Shown in pieces: positions 16,558 to 25,097 of a stretch of DNA of 64,000 nucleotides. The DNA lies in contig NZ_QCZK02000041.1 of the NCBI RefSeq assembly GCF_003347595.2, positions 1 to 64,000 on the forward strand. The letters run 5' to 3'. Position 1 is the stretch's first letter. Each line of letters starts with the position of its first letter. Made by a program: the position numbers and the translations under genes. Under the pieces are notes generated by a model. It saw only the letters and a program-made list of their open reading frames with translations. It searched no databases and had not been told where the DNA came from. The stretch comes from Botryobacter ruber (lineage in GTDB: Bacteria > Bacteroidota > Bacteroidia > Cytophagales > Hymenobacteraceae).

Positions 16558-17142
16558 CTACCTCTTCAACAGCCTTGCCACGTACTTGCCGATGATGTCA
16601 AATTCCAGGTTTACGGTATCGCCGGGTTTTACCTGGTGCAGGTTGGTGTGCTCGTAGGTGTAGGGAATAATGGCGACAGAAAAGCGGTCGGGTTGTGAGT
16701 TGACAACGGTCAGGCTGATACCGTTCACGCAGATGGAGCCTTTCTCAACGGTTACGTTCCCGGTGCCGGCATCGTAGTGGAAGGTAAAAATCCAGCTGCC
16801 ACCCTGCTCTTCCACCGATTCGCACACGCCCACCTGGTCTACGTGCCCCTGTACTACGTGCCCGTCGAAGCGGCCATTGGCCTGCATGCAGCGCTCCAGG
16901 TTTACCTTGTCGCCCTCTTTTACGAAGTTCAGATTTGTCTTTTTCAGCGTTTCGTCAATGGCAGTAACGGTATAGTTATTTTCGGTGAGTGCAATCACGG
17001 TCAAGCAGATGCCGTTGTGTGCGACACTCTGGTCGATCCGGAGCTCCGGCGTAAAGGGGCTGGAGATGGTAAAGTGCTTGTTGGTGCCCTCTTCCCGTAT
17101 CGCTTCTACGGTTCCGAGGGCTTCTATAATACCTGTGAACAT
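16558..17142 (-). CDS. ribE: riboflavin synthase, alpha subunit
   Basis: A 194-residue riboflavin synthase that dismutates two 6,7-dimethyl-8-ribityllumazine molecules into riboflavin plus the pyrimidine product. The canonical start MFTGIIEALG lies at 17142, so the upstream in-frame Met at 17214 is not used. Two tandem lumazine-binding domains are visible: the first with VAHNGICLTV (about residue 44), the second with GSICVNGISLTVV (about residue 140); the interdomain segment has FDGHVVQGHVD. No FMN riboswitch is seen upstream, and no other rib gene is adjacent. Confidence 0.95.
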   Translation of the reverse strand: MFTGIIEALGTVEAIREEGTNKHFTISSPFTPELRIDQSVAHNGICLTVIALTENNYTVTAIDETLKKTNLNFVKEGDKVNLERCMQANGRFDGHVVQGHVDQVGVCESVEEQGGSWIFTFHYDAGTGNVTVEKGSICVNGISLTVVNSQPDRFSVAIIPYTYEHTNLHQVKPGDTVNLEFDIIGKYVARLLKR

Positions 17143-17323
17143 CTTTCTGTAGCTTTTGTATGTGGTAAAAATAGCAGGTTTCACGCTAACAATAAATCCG
17201 GGAGCAGAAATCATTCCTGCGGGAAAATATATATTTATTTATCCGGCTTCCTTATTTTCGCAAAAACTAACTTCCGGGACTGGTTTACAGTATTAAAATA
17301 AAGAATAAACAGAAGTAATAGCG

Positions 17324-17983
17324 ATGCAAACAGACTTGTACAGACATAAAGGAATGCGACGGGCGCTGGTAAAGCAGTTGCGGGAAAAAGGTATACGGGA
17401 TGAGCGTGTGCTGGCGGCAATAGAAGCAGTGCCCAGGCATTTCTTTTTTGAAGGTGCTTTTCTGGAGCAGGCCTACGAAGATAAAGCTTTCCCGATTGGC
17501 GAAGGGCAAACCATATCGCAGCCCTACACGGTTGCTTTCCAGTCGGAGTTGCTCAAACTGAAGCCAACCGACAAGGTGCTGGAGATTGGTACCGGCTCCG
17601 GCTACCAGTGTTCTGTTTTGCTGCAGATTACCCCCCATGTCTACACCATCGAATACAACCGGCCCCTGTACGAAAAAGCGAAACGTTTTTTCAAGGCGCA
17701 CCACCTGCACCCGCATACCTTTCACGGCGACGGCTCCGAAGGCTTGCCCGGCTATGGACCTTATGATAAAATTATTGTAACCGCCGGTGCCCCGGGTATC
17801 CCCAAGAGCCTGGTAAAGCAACTGAAGCCTGATGGCATTCTGGTTATACCGGTTGGAGACGAAAAATCGCAGAAAATGCTGCGTATTACGCGAACCGGCG
17901 AAAACGATTTTACGAAAGAAGAGTTCTCCAATTTTAAATTTGTACCCCTCCTTGGAAAATCAGGCTGGGACGCCGGTGTGTAG
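17324..17983 (+). CDS. pcm: protein-L-isoaspartate O-methyltransferase
   Basis: A 219-residue SAM-dependent methyltransferase that repairs isoaspartyl residues in aged proteins. VPRHFF (about residue 38), the GEGQTISQPYTVAFQ signature (about 59-73) and the SAM-binding motif VLEIGTGSGYQ (about 86-96) are all present, and length agrees with the bacterial family (about 210-220). It is divergent from the riboflavin synthase gene and stands alone. Confidence 0.95.
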   Translation: MQTDLYRHKGMRRALVKQLREKGIRDERVLAAIEAVPRHFFFEGAFLEQAYEDKAFPIGEGQTISQPYTVAFQSELLKLKPTDKVLEIGTGSGYQCSVLLQITPHVYTIEYNRPLYEKAKRFFKAHHLHPHTFHGDGSEGLPGYGPYDKIIVTAGAPGIPKSLVKQLKPDGILVIPVGDEKSQKMLRITRTGENDFTKEEFSNFKFVPLLGKSGWDAGV

Positions 17984-18144
17984 CTTTTATAGAACAAAGT
18001 GTTTCCGTTCATACATAAAACAGCAAGTATTACACGGGCAGTTTCGGGTTGAGCTATCCCTAAAAGCCGGCCTGAGTTGGCGTATCGGGCTTAATAACAA
18101 ATGATAGTTTACGCAAACAATTTTTTCCATTGCCTTTATGCTCG

Positions 18145-18152
18145 TATCTTTG
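18145..18152 (+). promoter_or_regulatory. -7 box of the thioesterase promoter
   Basis: TATCTTTG, a perfect TAnnTTTG box 38 bases before the ATG at 18190. A T-run at 18121-18126 lies about 19 bases upstream, where a -33 element would be. Confidence 0.6.
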
Positions 18153-18189
18153 CCTCAGAAACTGCTCTACCACGTTACTACACTACAAA

Positions 18190-18726
18190 ATGCGAAAACA
18201 GAAAAAAGTTAAAGACTCCTATGTGATCATGACCGAGTTGGTACTGCCCAACGACACCAACACCCTCAACAACCTGATGGGAGGTAAAATGATGCACTGG
18301 ATGGACATTGTATCAGCTATTTCGGCTCAGAAATTTTCTAACAGGATTGTGGTGACGGCCTCTGTAGATAATGTTTCTTTTTCTGAAAGCATCAAACTGG
18401 GCAACGTGGTTACGCTGGAAGCAAAAGTAACACGCGCTTTTAATTCGTCCATGGAGGTTCGGATTGAGGTGTATGCCGAAGATATTCCAAGCGGCAGAAG
18501 AGCCATGTCGAACCAGGCCTACTTTACGTTTGTGGCGGTAGACCAGCTGGGCAACCCAATTGATGTGCCCGAAGCCATTCCTGAAACCGAGGAAGAAATG
18601 AAGCATTTCGACGGTGCCCTGCGCCGCCGGCAGCTGCGCCTGGTGTTAGCCGGTCGTATGAAACCGAGCGAAGCCAATGAGCTGCGCTCCATATTTGATA
18701 TCAAAGACGACGAAATAAAAGCATGA
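18190..18726 (+). CDS. acyl-CoA thioesterase (hotdog fold)
   Basis: A 178-residue hotdog-fold acyl-CoA thioesterase of the YciA/BACH type. The pattern LPNDTNTLNNLMGGKMMHWMD at about residues 19-39, split by the helix of the hotdog, matches the family, where the Asn/Asp and the G-G-x-M-M-W-M-D helix contribute to the active site; VTASVDNVSF follows. An upstream TTG frame start at 18130 is rejected because it would precede the promoter -7 box. The next gene begins within its stop codon (ATGA overlap), implying translational coupling. Confidence 0.85.
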   Translation: MRKQKKVKDSYVIMTELVLPNDTNTLNNLMGGKMMHWMDIVSAISAQKFSNRIVVTASVDNVSFSESIKLGNVVTLEAKVTRAFNSSMEVRIEVYAEDIPSGRRAMSNQAYFTFVAVDQLGNPIDVPEAIPETEEEMKHFDGALRRRQLRLVLAGRMKPSEANELRSIFDIKDDEIKA

Positions 18727-19313
18727 CACCCTTAGCGGCAGACCAGCAGAACAGCGAATTCTTCAGAAGCTTTTTCACGGAAACACTTTACCTGCTTCCG
18801 GACGAGGAGGCTTTTGCTGTTGCGCAGCCTGCCACTGAACGTACTGTGCCTGCACCAACGGCTCCGCCGACCGCTCAGGAGCAGCCTGCACCTGCCTCAC
18901 CACCAGCCACCAAAGCCTCTGCTGCTCCGTTTGATATTATCGGCAGCAACGGGAAAGGCGTCGTGGTGCTGGTAACGCTGCCGGATGCCGCTTTCCGGGC
19001 TTTGCCGCAGCAGGAATTCCTGCGTAAGATTCTGCAGGCAATCGGCCTCTCTCCTGCCGATGTTGCCTTTGTCAATAACGTTTCCGGGCAGGTGGCACAG
19101 TTCGAAGCCCTGGAGGCAGCCCTGGAGGTAAGTTACATCATCAGCTTTGCCAGCCGCATCGATACGCAGCATCCGCACGAAAAATTCATGCTTTACAAGC
19201 CGGTGGTGGTAGACCAGGTGCCAATCGTTTTCTCGCAGTCGCTGGCGGTGCTGGACACGGACCAGGAGCAGAAAAAGCTGCTGTGGAATGCGCTCAGGCA
19301 GGTGTTTTTATAA
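18723..19313 (+). CDS. hypothetical protein coupled to the thioesterase
   Basis: A 196-residue protein of unknown function. Its ATG overlaps the TGA of the thioesterase gene (ATGA), so the two are coupled. Three parts can be seen: an N-terminal segment with NSEFFRSFFTETLYLLPDEE, an Ala/Pro-rich linker (about residues 38-74), and a compact C-terminal domain (about 75-196) with VVVLVTLPD and a predicted alternating alpha/beta pattern. No membrane segment or signal is seen. The linker region contains an in-frame copy of the dispersed repeat at 18901-18928. I do not recognise the family. Confidence 0.7.
   Translation: MTPLAADQQNSEFFRSFFTETLYLLPDEEAFAVAQPATERTVPAPTAPPTAQEQPAPASPPATKASAAPFDIIGSNGKGVVVLVTLPDAAFRALPQQEFLRKILQAIGLSPADVAFVNNVSGQVAQFEALEAALEVSYIISFASRIDTQHPHEKFMLYKPVVVDQVPIVFSQSLAVLDTDQEQKKLLWNALRQVFL
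18901..18928 (-). repeat. dispersed TGGTGGCAG repeat inside a coding region, copy 7
   Basis: The reverse complement GGAGCAGCAGAGGCTTTGGT plus GGCTGGTG matches the intergenic copy at 32659 at nearly every position. It is read in frame as part of the Ala/Pro-rich linker (PPATKASAAP) of the gene at 18723. Confidence 0.7.
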
Positions 19314-19359
19314 GCTTAAAATCCCTGTCCCCCTTACTGTTTGCGGTGCCTTTTTCAGG

Positions 19360-20667
19360 CTACACCCACTTCCCGTTCACCATCGTTCCCAATAATGCAG
19401 CACTATCAGCTGTATACACCATAGCAGCCAGTAAATAACCGGGACTTGCCTGCTCCAGGGCAGGATGCTTCAGGTCGTAAACTGCCGCATCCAATGGTTT
19501 GCCCACCGAGAAGTAACTTTCCGAGGCTGCTCCCATGGCTTTTCTGCCAGAAACTAAACTGCTGTGTATCATTAAAGAAGCCCCATCGGCAAACGTATTG
19601 CGCTTATGCGATTGCAAGCGCTGGGTGTAGTCCAGCCAGCGGAGGTCTTCCAGCGGGTTCAGACTTACCTGGCTGTCGGTACCGATGGCCCAGGAGCCGT
19701 TGTGGCGGGTGAAAGCCTTCAATGAAAATATCCCGTCTCCCAGGTTTGCCTCCGTGCCCGGACAGAGAATGACAGTTGCACCCGATGCTGCTAAACGGCT
19801 CGTTTCGCTTTCCGTCATGTGCGTGCAGTGCACCAGGTTGAGCCGAGGACCAGCCTCCAGGTTATCCAGCAGCCACTCCACCGGACGCTGCCCCAGCGCT
19901 GCCACACAGTCATCCACCTCCTTCAGCTGCTCGGCGGCATGCAAATGGAAAGGCAGGTTTTCGGGCCCATCTGCGTAAGTTGTTTGTATAGCAGCCGCAT
20001 CCACAGCCCGGAGGGAATGCACTCCAAAGCCCAAGCCGGCGTTTTCATACCGGCTGACGGCTATGCGGCTGCTGTCCAGTAGTTTAAAATAAGCATCGGT
20101 ATCGTGGCAAATGAAGCGGCGCTGCCGGGGGGCAGGTGCTGTGTTGAAATTCCCTTTCTGGTAAAAAACCGGGATAAGGGTAACTTTGATGCCTGCTTCT
20201 GCAGCTGCTTCGATCAGCCGCTCCCCCATTTCCGCCAGGTTGGCATAAGGCTGGCCGTTCTGGTCGTGGTGCAGGTAATGAAATTCACCCACATGGGTGT
20301 AGCCATTGCGGAGCATCTGCTTGTACAGCCTTACCGCCACCTTTTTCATTTGGGAGGGGCTGTAGGATAAGGCGCAGGTGTACATGGCTTCGCGCCAGGT
20401 CCAGAAATCATCCTCGATTCCCTCCTGGTGTGTTTCGGCTCTGCCGGCCATGCCGAACTGGAAGGCATGGGAATGGGCGTTCTGAAAACCAGGCAATGCT
20501 GCTCCTTCCACCATTTCCACTGCGGCTTCTGCTGGCGGTTTTTCAGTTGACAAATACTGCACCAGCCCTGCCTTGTCCACCCCGACGTAGGCTGGACTTA
20601 GCCACCCGTCATGGAGCAGCAGGTAACGGAACCTGTAAAACTTGAGCTGGTCAGGGTGTGGAAGCAT
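19360..20667 (-). CDS. hutF: formimidoylglutamate deiminase
   Basis: A 435-residue amidohydrolase-superfamily enzyme that deiminates N-formimino-L-glutamate to N-formyl-L-glutamate, in the five-step histidine degradation route. The metal-binding HxH is in LPGFQNAHSHAFQ (about residues 58-70), followed by FWTWREAMY, a strong HutF signature. A later HxxAEQLKEVDDC and GTDSQVSLNPLEDLRWLDY complete the barrel pattern. Its start overlaps the end of hutG by 17 bases on the same strand, so it is the last gene of a hutI-hutU-hutG-hutF operon. Confidence 0.9.
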   Translation of the reverse strand: MLPHPDQLKFYRFRYLLLHDGWLSPAYVGVDKAGLVQYLSTEKPPAEAAVEMVEGAALPGFQNAHSHAFQFGMAGRAETHQEGIEDDFWTWREAMYTCALSYSPSQMKKVAVRLYKQMLRNGYTHVGEFHYLHHDQNGQPYANLAEMGERLIEAAAEAGIKVTLIPVFYQKGNFNTAPAPRQRRFICHDTDAYFKLLDSSRIAVSRYENAGLGFGVHSLRAVDAAAIQTTYADGPENLPFHLHAAEQLKEVDDCVAALGQRPVEWLLDNLEAGPRLNLVHCTHMTESETSRLAASGATVILCPGTEANLGDGIFSLKAFTRHNGSWAIGTDSQVSLNPLEDLRWLDYTQRLQSHKRNTFADGASLMIHSSLVSGRKAMGAASESYFSVGKPLDAAVYDLKHPALEQASPGYLLAAMVYTADSAALLGTMVNGKWV

Positions 20668-21460
20668 GGAGGATGGTGGTTAAGGCTGTGAAGGTTTGAC
20701 GAAGAACCTGCTGCACTTTCCGGGCTCGGGCGGCATCGTATTCGGTTTCGCCGGCCTTCATGTACAACTCTTTTGGCATCTCCAGCTGCAGCGCATATTG
20801 CTGCTGCTCAGGTTGCCCGAAGTGACGGGTGATATAGCCGCCTTTGAACAAATAGTCCTGCCGTACCTCAAATTCACCAGACGAAAGTGCATCCATAGCA
20901 GCAGAGACAATGGTGGCAGGTGCAGAAAGGCCGTCAGCCGTGCCCAGCAGCAGGTCCGGGAAAGGATGCGGGCTAATGGTGGGCACTAGTCTCCTGATGG
21001 AATGGCAATCCCAGAGCAGCACCTTTCCGAACTTCACCTTTGTCGCCAGCAAGAGCTCCTGCAGCTTCTGGTGGTACGGATTATAGTACAGGCGTTTTCT
21101 TCTTTCCCGTTCCTCCGGTCGGACCTGCCTTCTTTCGTCGTGGTAAATAGGGCGTCCCAGGAAATCCGTGCAGGGGCAAAGGTCGGTGATGATGCGGCCA
21201 TCGTGGTATAGCGGTGCGTTATCCGGATTCCGGTTCAGGTCGATTACCCAACGGCTGTAGACTGCTGAGATAACGGTAATGCCCATTTCCTGCGCAAACG
21301 CATACAGCTGGTCGACATACCAATCCGTGTCATCGGGCGGCAGCAGCTCCGCCTTGTACTCCGGAAGGATATCGCCCGGAACTCTGGTTCCGCAGTGTGG
21401 AATGCTGAAGAGGATGGGAGAGCTGATTGCTGCTGGTCCGGTTATGTTGAAAGCATCCAT
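20651..21460 (-). CDS. hutG: N-formylglutamate amidohydrolase
   Basis: A 269-residue zinc hydrolase splitting N-formyl-L-glutamate to glutamate and formate, the last step after HutF. SIPHCG (about residues 19-24), RWVIDLNR (about 70-77), and DCHSI (about 152-156) are characteristic of the N-formylglutamate deformylase family. The last residues overlap hutF, and hutU ends 10 bases upstream. A segment at 20897-20926 is nearly identical to the dispersed repeat and is read as LSAPATIVSAA, yet the protein keeps a normal family length there. Confidence 0.88.
   Translation of the reverse strand: MDAFNITGPAAISSPILFSIPHCGTRVPGDILPEYKAELLPPDDTDWYVDQLYAFAQEMGITVISAVYSRWVIDLNRNPDNAPLYHDGRIITDLCPCTDFLGRPIYHDERRQVRPEERERRKRLYYNPYHQKLQELLLATKVKFGKVLLWDCHSIRRLVPTISPHPFPDLLLGTADGLSAPATIVSAAMDALSSGEFEVRQDYLFKGGYITRHFGQPEQQQYALQLEMPKELYMKAGETEYDAARARKVQQVLRQTFTALTTILHASTP
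20897..20926 (+). repeat. dispersed TGGTGGCAG repeat inside hutG, copy 8
   Basis: Plus strand reads AGCAGCAGAGACAATGGTGG then CAGGTGCAGA, matching the intergenic copy at 24939 except at about three positions. It lies on the non-coding strand of hutG and is translated in frame. Confidence 0.6.
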
Positions 21461-21470
21461 AGGAAAGAGG

Positions 21471-23471
21471 TTAAATCAAATCATCCAGCACCTGCTCATC
21501 TACTTGGTGCGGCAGGGTTACCTGCAGTAGAGGCGTCCTTTGCATTTCGCGTTTGATGGCAAAAGTTGCTCCTTTGTTGCGCGCCCAGCTTCGCCTGGCA
21601 ATGCCATTGTTCACATCGAAAAAGAGCATGTTCTTCAGTTTTTCCTCCGCCGCCTCCGAACCATCCAGCATTAATCCAAATCCACCGTTTATCACCTCGC
21701 CCCATCCTACTCCCCCGCCATTATGGATGGACACCCAGGTGGCGCCCCTGAAGCTGTCGCCGATTACATTCTGTATCGCCATATCGGCGGTAAACCTGCT
21801 GCCATCGTAAATGTTGCTTGTTTCGCGGTAAGGCGAATCGGTGCCGCCAACGTCGTGGTGGTCGCGGCCCAGGACAACCGGTGCCGATATTTTCCCGGCG
21901 CGTATGGCCTGGTTAAACTGTTCCGCCAGCCTGGCCCTTCCTTCTGCATCGGCATACAAAATCCTGGCCTGCGACCCTACCACCAGCTTGTTCAGCGGAG
22001 CCTCCTCAATCCATTTGATATTGTCCTCTAACTGCCGGATAATCTCCTGCGGTGCCGTCTGGTGTATCTCTTTCAATACACTTAGCGCCAGCTGGTCCGT
22101 CACAGCCAGGTCTTCAGGTTTTCCTGAGGTGCAGACCCAGCGGAAGGGGCCAAAGCCATAATCGAAGCACATCGGCCCCACAATATCCTGCACGTAAGAG
22201 GGGTAACGAAAATCGGTGCCATTGGCTGCCATCACATCGGCCCCTGCCCGGCTTGCCTCCAGCAGAAAAGCATTTCCGTAATCAAAAAAGTAAGTGCCTG
22301 TTGCCGCATGTTTGTTGATGGCCGCCACCTGCCTCCGGAGCGACTCCTGCACCTTTTCTTTGAACTGTTCCGGTTGCGTTACCATCAGCTGGTTCGATTC
22401 CTCAAACGACAAACCCACGGGATAGTAGCCTCCCGAAAAAGGGTTATGCAGGGAAGTCTGGTCGGAGCCAATGTCAATGTAGATCTCTTCTGCGGCAAAA
22501 CGCTCCCATACATCCACCACGTTGCCGATGTATGCCAGCGAGACACGCTCTTGTCCTGCTTTTGCTTTCCTGGTGCGGGCAATCAGCGCCTCCATATCCT
22601 CTATGATCTCGTTTACCCAGCCCTGGTCGTATCGTTTTTGTGCTGCCTTCGGGTTTATTTCGGCGCAGACCGTGATGCAGCCTGCGATGTTGCCTGCTTT
22701 GGGCTGGGCGCCGCTCATTCCGCCTAAACCGGATGTCAGGAACAATTTACCGGCAGGCGTGGCCTCTTCTTTTAAGGCTTTTCGGAACGCATTCATCACA
22801 GTAATGGTAGTGCCGTGTACAATGCCCTGCGGCCCGATGTACATCCAGGAGCCAGCCGTCATCTGGCCGTACTGGGTAACGCCCAACGCACTGAACTTTT
22901 CCAGATCCTCGGGCCTGGAGTAATTTGGAACCATCATGCCGTTGCTGATAACCACCCTGGGAGCTGCAGGTGTGGAAGGAAACAGGCCCAGCGGATGGCC
23001 GCTGTACAGGTGCAGCGTCTGGTTTTCTGACAGCTGGGAAAGGTACTGCATAACCAGCAGGTACTGTGCCCAGTTTTGAAACACGCTCCCGTTACCGCCA
23101 TAGGTGATGAGTTCGTGCGGGTACTGCGCTACAGCCGGGTCGAGATTGTTTTGGATCATGAGCATCATACAAGCAGCCTGAACACAATGGGCCGGGTACT
23201 CCTTCAGCGGGCGCGCATACATCTCGTAATCCGGCCTGAAGCGGTACATGTAGATTCGCCCGTATGTCTCCAGCTCCTCCATGAACTCCGCTGCCAGCTC
23301 CCGGTGCCACTCCTGCCGGAAGTAGCGCAGGGCATTCTGCACACTCAGCTTTTTTTCTTCCGTGCGCAGCACCTGCTTCCGGTTGGGCGCATGCGACACC
23401 GTAGCGTCATGAGGCCGTTTGGGAGGTAGTACAGCCGGAATTCCCTGCCTGATCTGTTCTTTGAAGTCCAT
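21471..23471 (-). CDS. hutU: urocanate hydratase, long form
   Basis: A 666-residue NAD-dependent urocanase that hydrates urocanate to 4-imidazolone-5-propionate. It has the family segments YGGNGSVFQNWAQYLL (about 123-138), LTSGLGGMSGAQP (about 254-266), and GPFRWVCTSG near residue 456, the substrate/NAD pocket. Length exceeds that of the Pseudomonas enzyme (about 557) and is close to the long eukaryote-like class (about 670), as known for other Bacteroidota. It sits 17 bases after hutI and 10 bases before hutG. Confidence 0.93.
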   Translation of the reverse strand: MDFKEQIRQGIPAVLPPKRPHDATVSHAPNRKQVLRTEEKKLSVQNALRYFRQEWHRELAAEFMEELETYGRIYMYRFRPDYEMYARPLKEYPAHCVQAACMMLMIQNNLDPAVAQYPHELITYGGNGSVFQNWAQYLLVMQYLSQLSENQTLHLYSGHPLGLFPSTPAAPRVVISNGMMVPNYSRPEDLEKFSALGVTQYGQMTAGSWMYIGPQGIVHGTTITVMNAFRKALKEEATPAGKLFLTSGLGGMSGAQPKAGNIAGCITVCAEINPKAAQKRYDQGWVNEIIEDMEALIARTRKAKAGQERVSLAYIGNVVDVWERFAAEEIYIDIGSDQTSLHNPFSGGYYPVGLSFEESNQLMVTQPEQFKEKVQESLRRQVAAINKHAATGTYFFDYGNAFLLEASRAGADVMAANGTDFRYPSYVQDIVGPMCFDYGFGPFRWVCTSGKPEDLAVTDQLALSVLKEIHQTAPQEIIRQLEDNIKWIEEAPLNKLVVGSQARILYADAEGRARLAEQFNQAIRAGKISAPVVLGRDHHDVGGTDSPYRETSNIYDGSRFTADMAIQNVIGDSFRGATWVSIHNGGGVGWGEVINGGFGLMLDGSEAAEEKLKNMLFFDVNNGIARRSWARNKGATFAIKREMQRTPLLQVTLPHQVDEQVLDDLI

Positions 23472-23488
23472 AGGCTATTTCCTTCGGA

Positions 23489-24733
23489 TTAGGTTATTGA
23501 ACTGCCCCTTTTCCAGACAGAAACCGGCTTCAGCTTTCCCTGCTGGTACAGGATTTCCTTGTAGTCGCTTACCGGAAACAAAACAAAATCAGCCAGGAGG
23601 CCCGGTATCAGCCTGCCCCGGTCGTACAGGCCCAGGGCCATGGCCGCCCGGTAGGTGATACCGGCAAAAACCTCGGCATCGGAAAGCTTTTCGTAGGCGC
23701 CTAAAATGGAAGCCAGCGTGAGCAGATCGCCCATAGGAGCAGAACCGGGATTCCAGTCGCTGGCAATGGCCAGGCAGGCGCCTTCATCCAGTAATTTACG
23801 TGCCGGTGCAAAGGCACCTCCGAGCCCCACCGAAGCGCCAGGCAAGGCAACAGCCACGGTATCGCTCGCTGCCAGCAGCTGAATCTCCTTGTGGGTACTG
23901 GCTTCCAGGTGGTCGGCGCTAACGGCACCCACCTCCACAGCCAGTGCACTTCCGCCTGTCGAAAACTGGTCGGCATGCACGGTTAGGGAAAACCCTTTTT
24001 GCTGCGCATGCAGAAAGTAAGGCCTGATTTCTTCTGCCGAAAAAGCTTCTTTTTCAACGAAGGCATCCACGCGGTGGCAAAGGTGCTCGTTTGTCAGGAT
24101 GGGCAAAAGCATTTCCTCCGTCTGCTGCAGGTACTCCTGCCTGCTTCCGGCGAAGTCTTTTGGCAAGGTGTGGGCAGCCAGGCAGGTGCTGATCAGGTCG
24201 GCTTTCACCCGGACATCTGCCTGCCGGATAGCCCGCAGCATTTTCAGCTCCTCCTCTACCGAAAGCCCGTAGCCGCTCTTCACTTCGATGGTTGTTACTC
24301 CCTCCTTCAAATGCCGCTCTGCCCGTTGTTCTGTCAGGTTCGCCAGTTCCTCCCGGGTGGTAGCGCGGGTTTGGGTGACGGTATCCCAAATGCCTCCTCC
24401 TGCGGCTGCAATTTCCTGGTAGCTCCTGCCTTCGGTACGTAAGGCATAATCGTTGGCCCGGGTACCGGCAAAACAGATGTGGGTATGGGCATCGATCAGC
24501 CCGGGCAGGCACACGAAGGGCTCTGTCAGCATGGTTGTAATGGCTCCAACGGCTAAGGCTTCTTTCTGTAAGGCATCAAACGGTGCAATTTTATGGATCT
24601 TTTCACCCTCGATCAGCATCCCCGCATCCAGAACCGGTTCAATCGCTTTTCCGGGAATACTCCCCTTGAGAGGAAGTTCTTCCAGGGTGAGTAGCTGGGA
24701 AATGGGACCAATAAATTTAAAATTGCTTTCCAT
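23489..24733 (-). CDS. hutI: imidazolonepropionase
   Basis: A 414-residue amidohydrolase opening the ring of 4-imidazolone-5-propionate to give N-formimino-L-glutamate. LPGLIDAHTHICFAGTR (about residues 75-91) holds the HxH metal ligands, followed by the typical TRATTREEL and EVKSGYGLSVEEELKMLR; a later HADQFSTGG and SDWNPGS complete the family pattern. It is the first gene of the hut operon in this window; the upstream gene on the same strand is more than 350 bases away and unrelated. Confidence 0.94.
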   Translation of the reverse strand: MESNFKFIGPISQLLTLEELPLKGSIPGKAIEPVLDAGMLIEGEKIHKIAPFDALQKEALAVGAITTMLTEPFVCLPGLIDAHTHICFAGTRANDYALRTEGRSYQEIAAAGGGIWDTVTQTRATTREELANLTEQRAERHLKEGVTTIEVKSGYGLSVEEELKMLRAIRQADVRVKADLISTCLAAHTLPKDFAGSRQEYLQQTEEMLLPILTNEHLCHRVDAFVEKEAFSAEEIRPYFLHAQQKGFSLTVHADQFSTGGSALAVEVGAVSADHLEASTHKEIQLLAASDTVAVALPGASVGLGGAFAPARKLLDEGACLAIASDWNPGSAPMGDLLTLASILGAYEKLSDAEVFAGITYRAAMALGLYDRGRLIPGLLADFVLFPVSDYKEILYQQGKLKPVSVWKRGSSIT

Positions 24734-24938
24734 GATGCCTGCAGGTTAAGAGGTGGTGTATGGTTTATCGGTTACCAACTCTTTTGGATATCCGACGGCA
24801 CGTTCGTTATGCGGAAAATCATCGGCTGGTAGCCTCCTTTACTTTATGGAGGTACGGCAGCGGCTCTTTAGCGTTTTCAGGACAAGCCCACAATTATCCG
24901 GGATTGATTATTAAATTAAACCACCTGCCCTAGACGTA

Positions 24939-24969
24939 CAGCAGAGGCTATGGTGGCAGGTGCAGCAGA
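24939..24969 (+). repeat. dispersed TGGTGGCAG repeat, copy 9
   Basis: One of the cleanest copies: CAGCAGA, GGCTATGGTGGCAGGTG, CAGCAGA. The two CAGCAGA words form a short direct repeat at the ends. Confidence 0.85.
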
Positions 24970-25046
24970 ACAAAAACAGCAAGCCTGAATGCTGCCAGAG
25001 ATAAACTGCACTGAAATTCTGCCGGTCAGACAGCCTGTAAAATGCA

Positions 25047-25076
25047 AAAGCCCCGGCATATTATTGCCAGGGCTTC
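25047..25076 (-). terminator. terminator of the tlpA-like gene
   Basis: AAGCCCCGGCA pairs with TGCCAGGGCTT around TATTAT, with one mismatched (wobble-capable) pair. On the minus strand it is followed by TTTT, 20 bases after the tlpA-like stop codon. Confidence 0.85.
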
Positions 25077-25097
25077 CCGTTTCTAAAGCTAATATCT

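Larger units (their letters stand above)
24734..25097. other. 364-base region between tlpA-like gene and hutI
   Basis: Contains the terminator of the tlpA-like gene at 25047-25076, a copy of the dispersed repeat at 24939-24969 and, near the hutI start, a small hairpin CCTCC/GGAGG at about 24834-24852. The hut promoter should be here, but no clear -7 box is seen. Confidence 0.5.

Noticed and set aside
16785..16815. Repeat-like CAGCTGCCACCCTGCTCTTC in the riboflavin synthase gene
   Set aside because: The match needs an 8-base gap, and the protein segment is normal for the family.
20515..20550. Partial similarity to the dispersed repeat in hutF
   Set aside because: Core broken at several positions; the coding explanation suffices.
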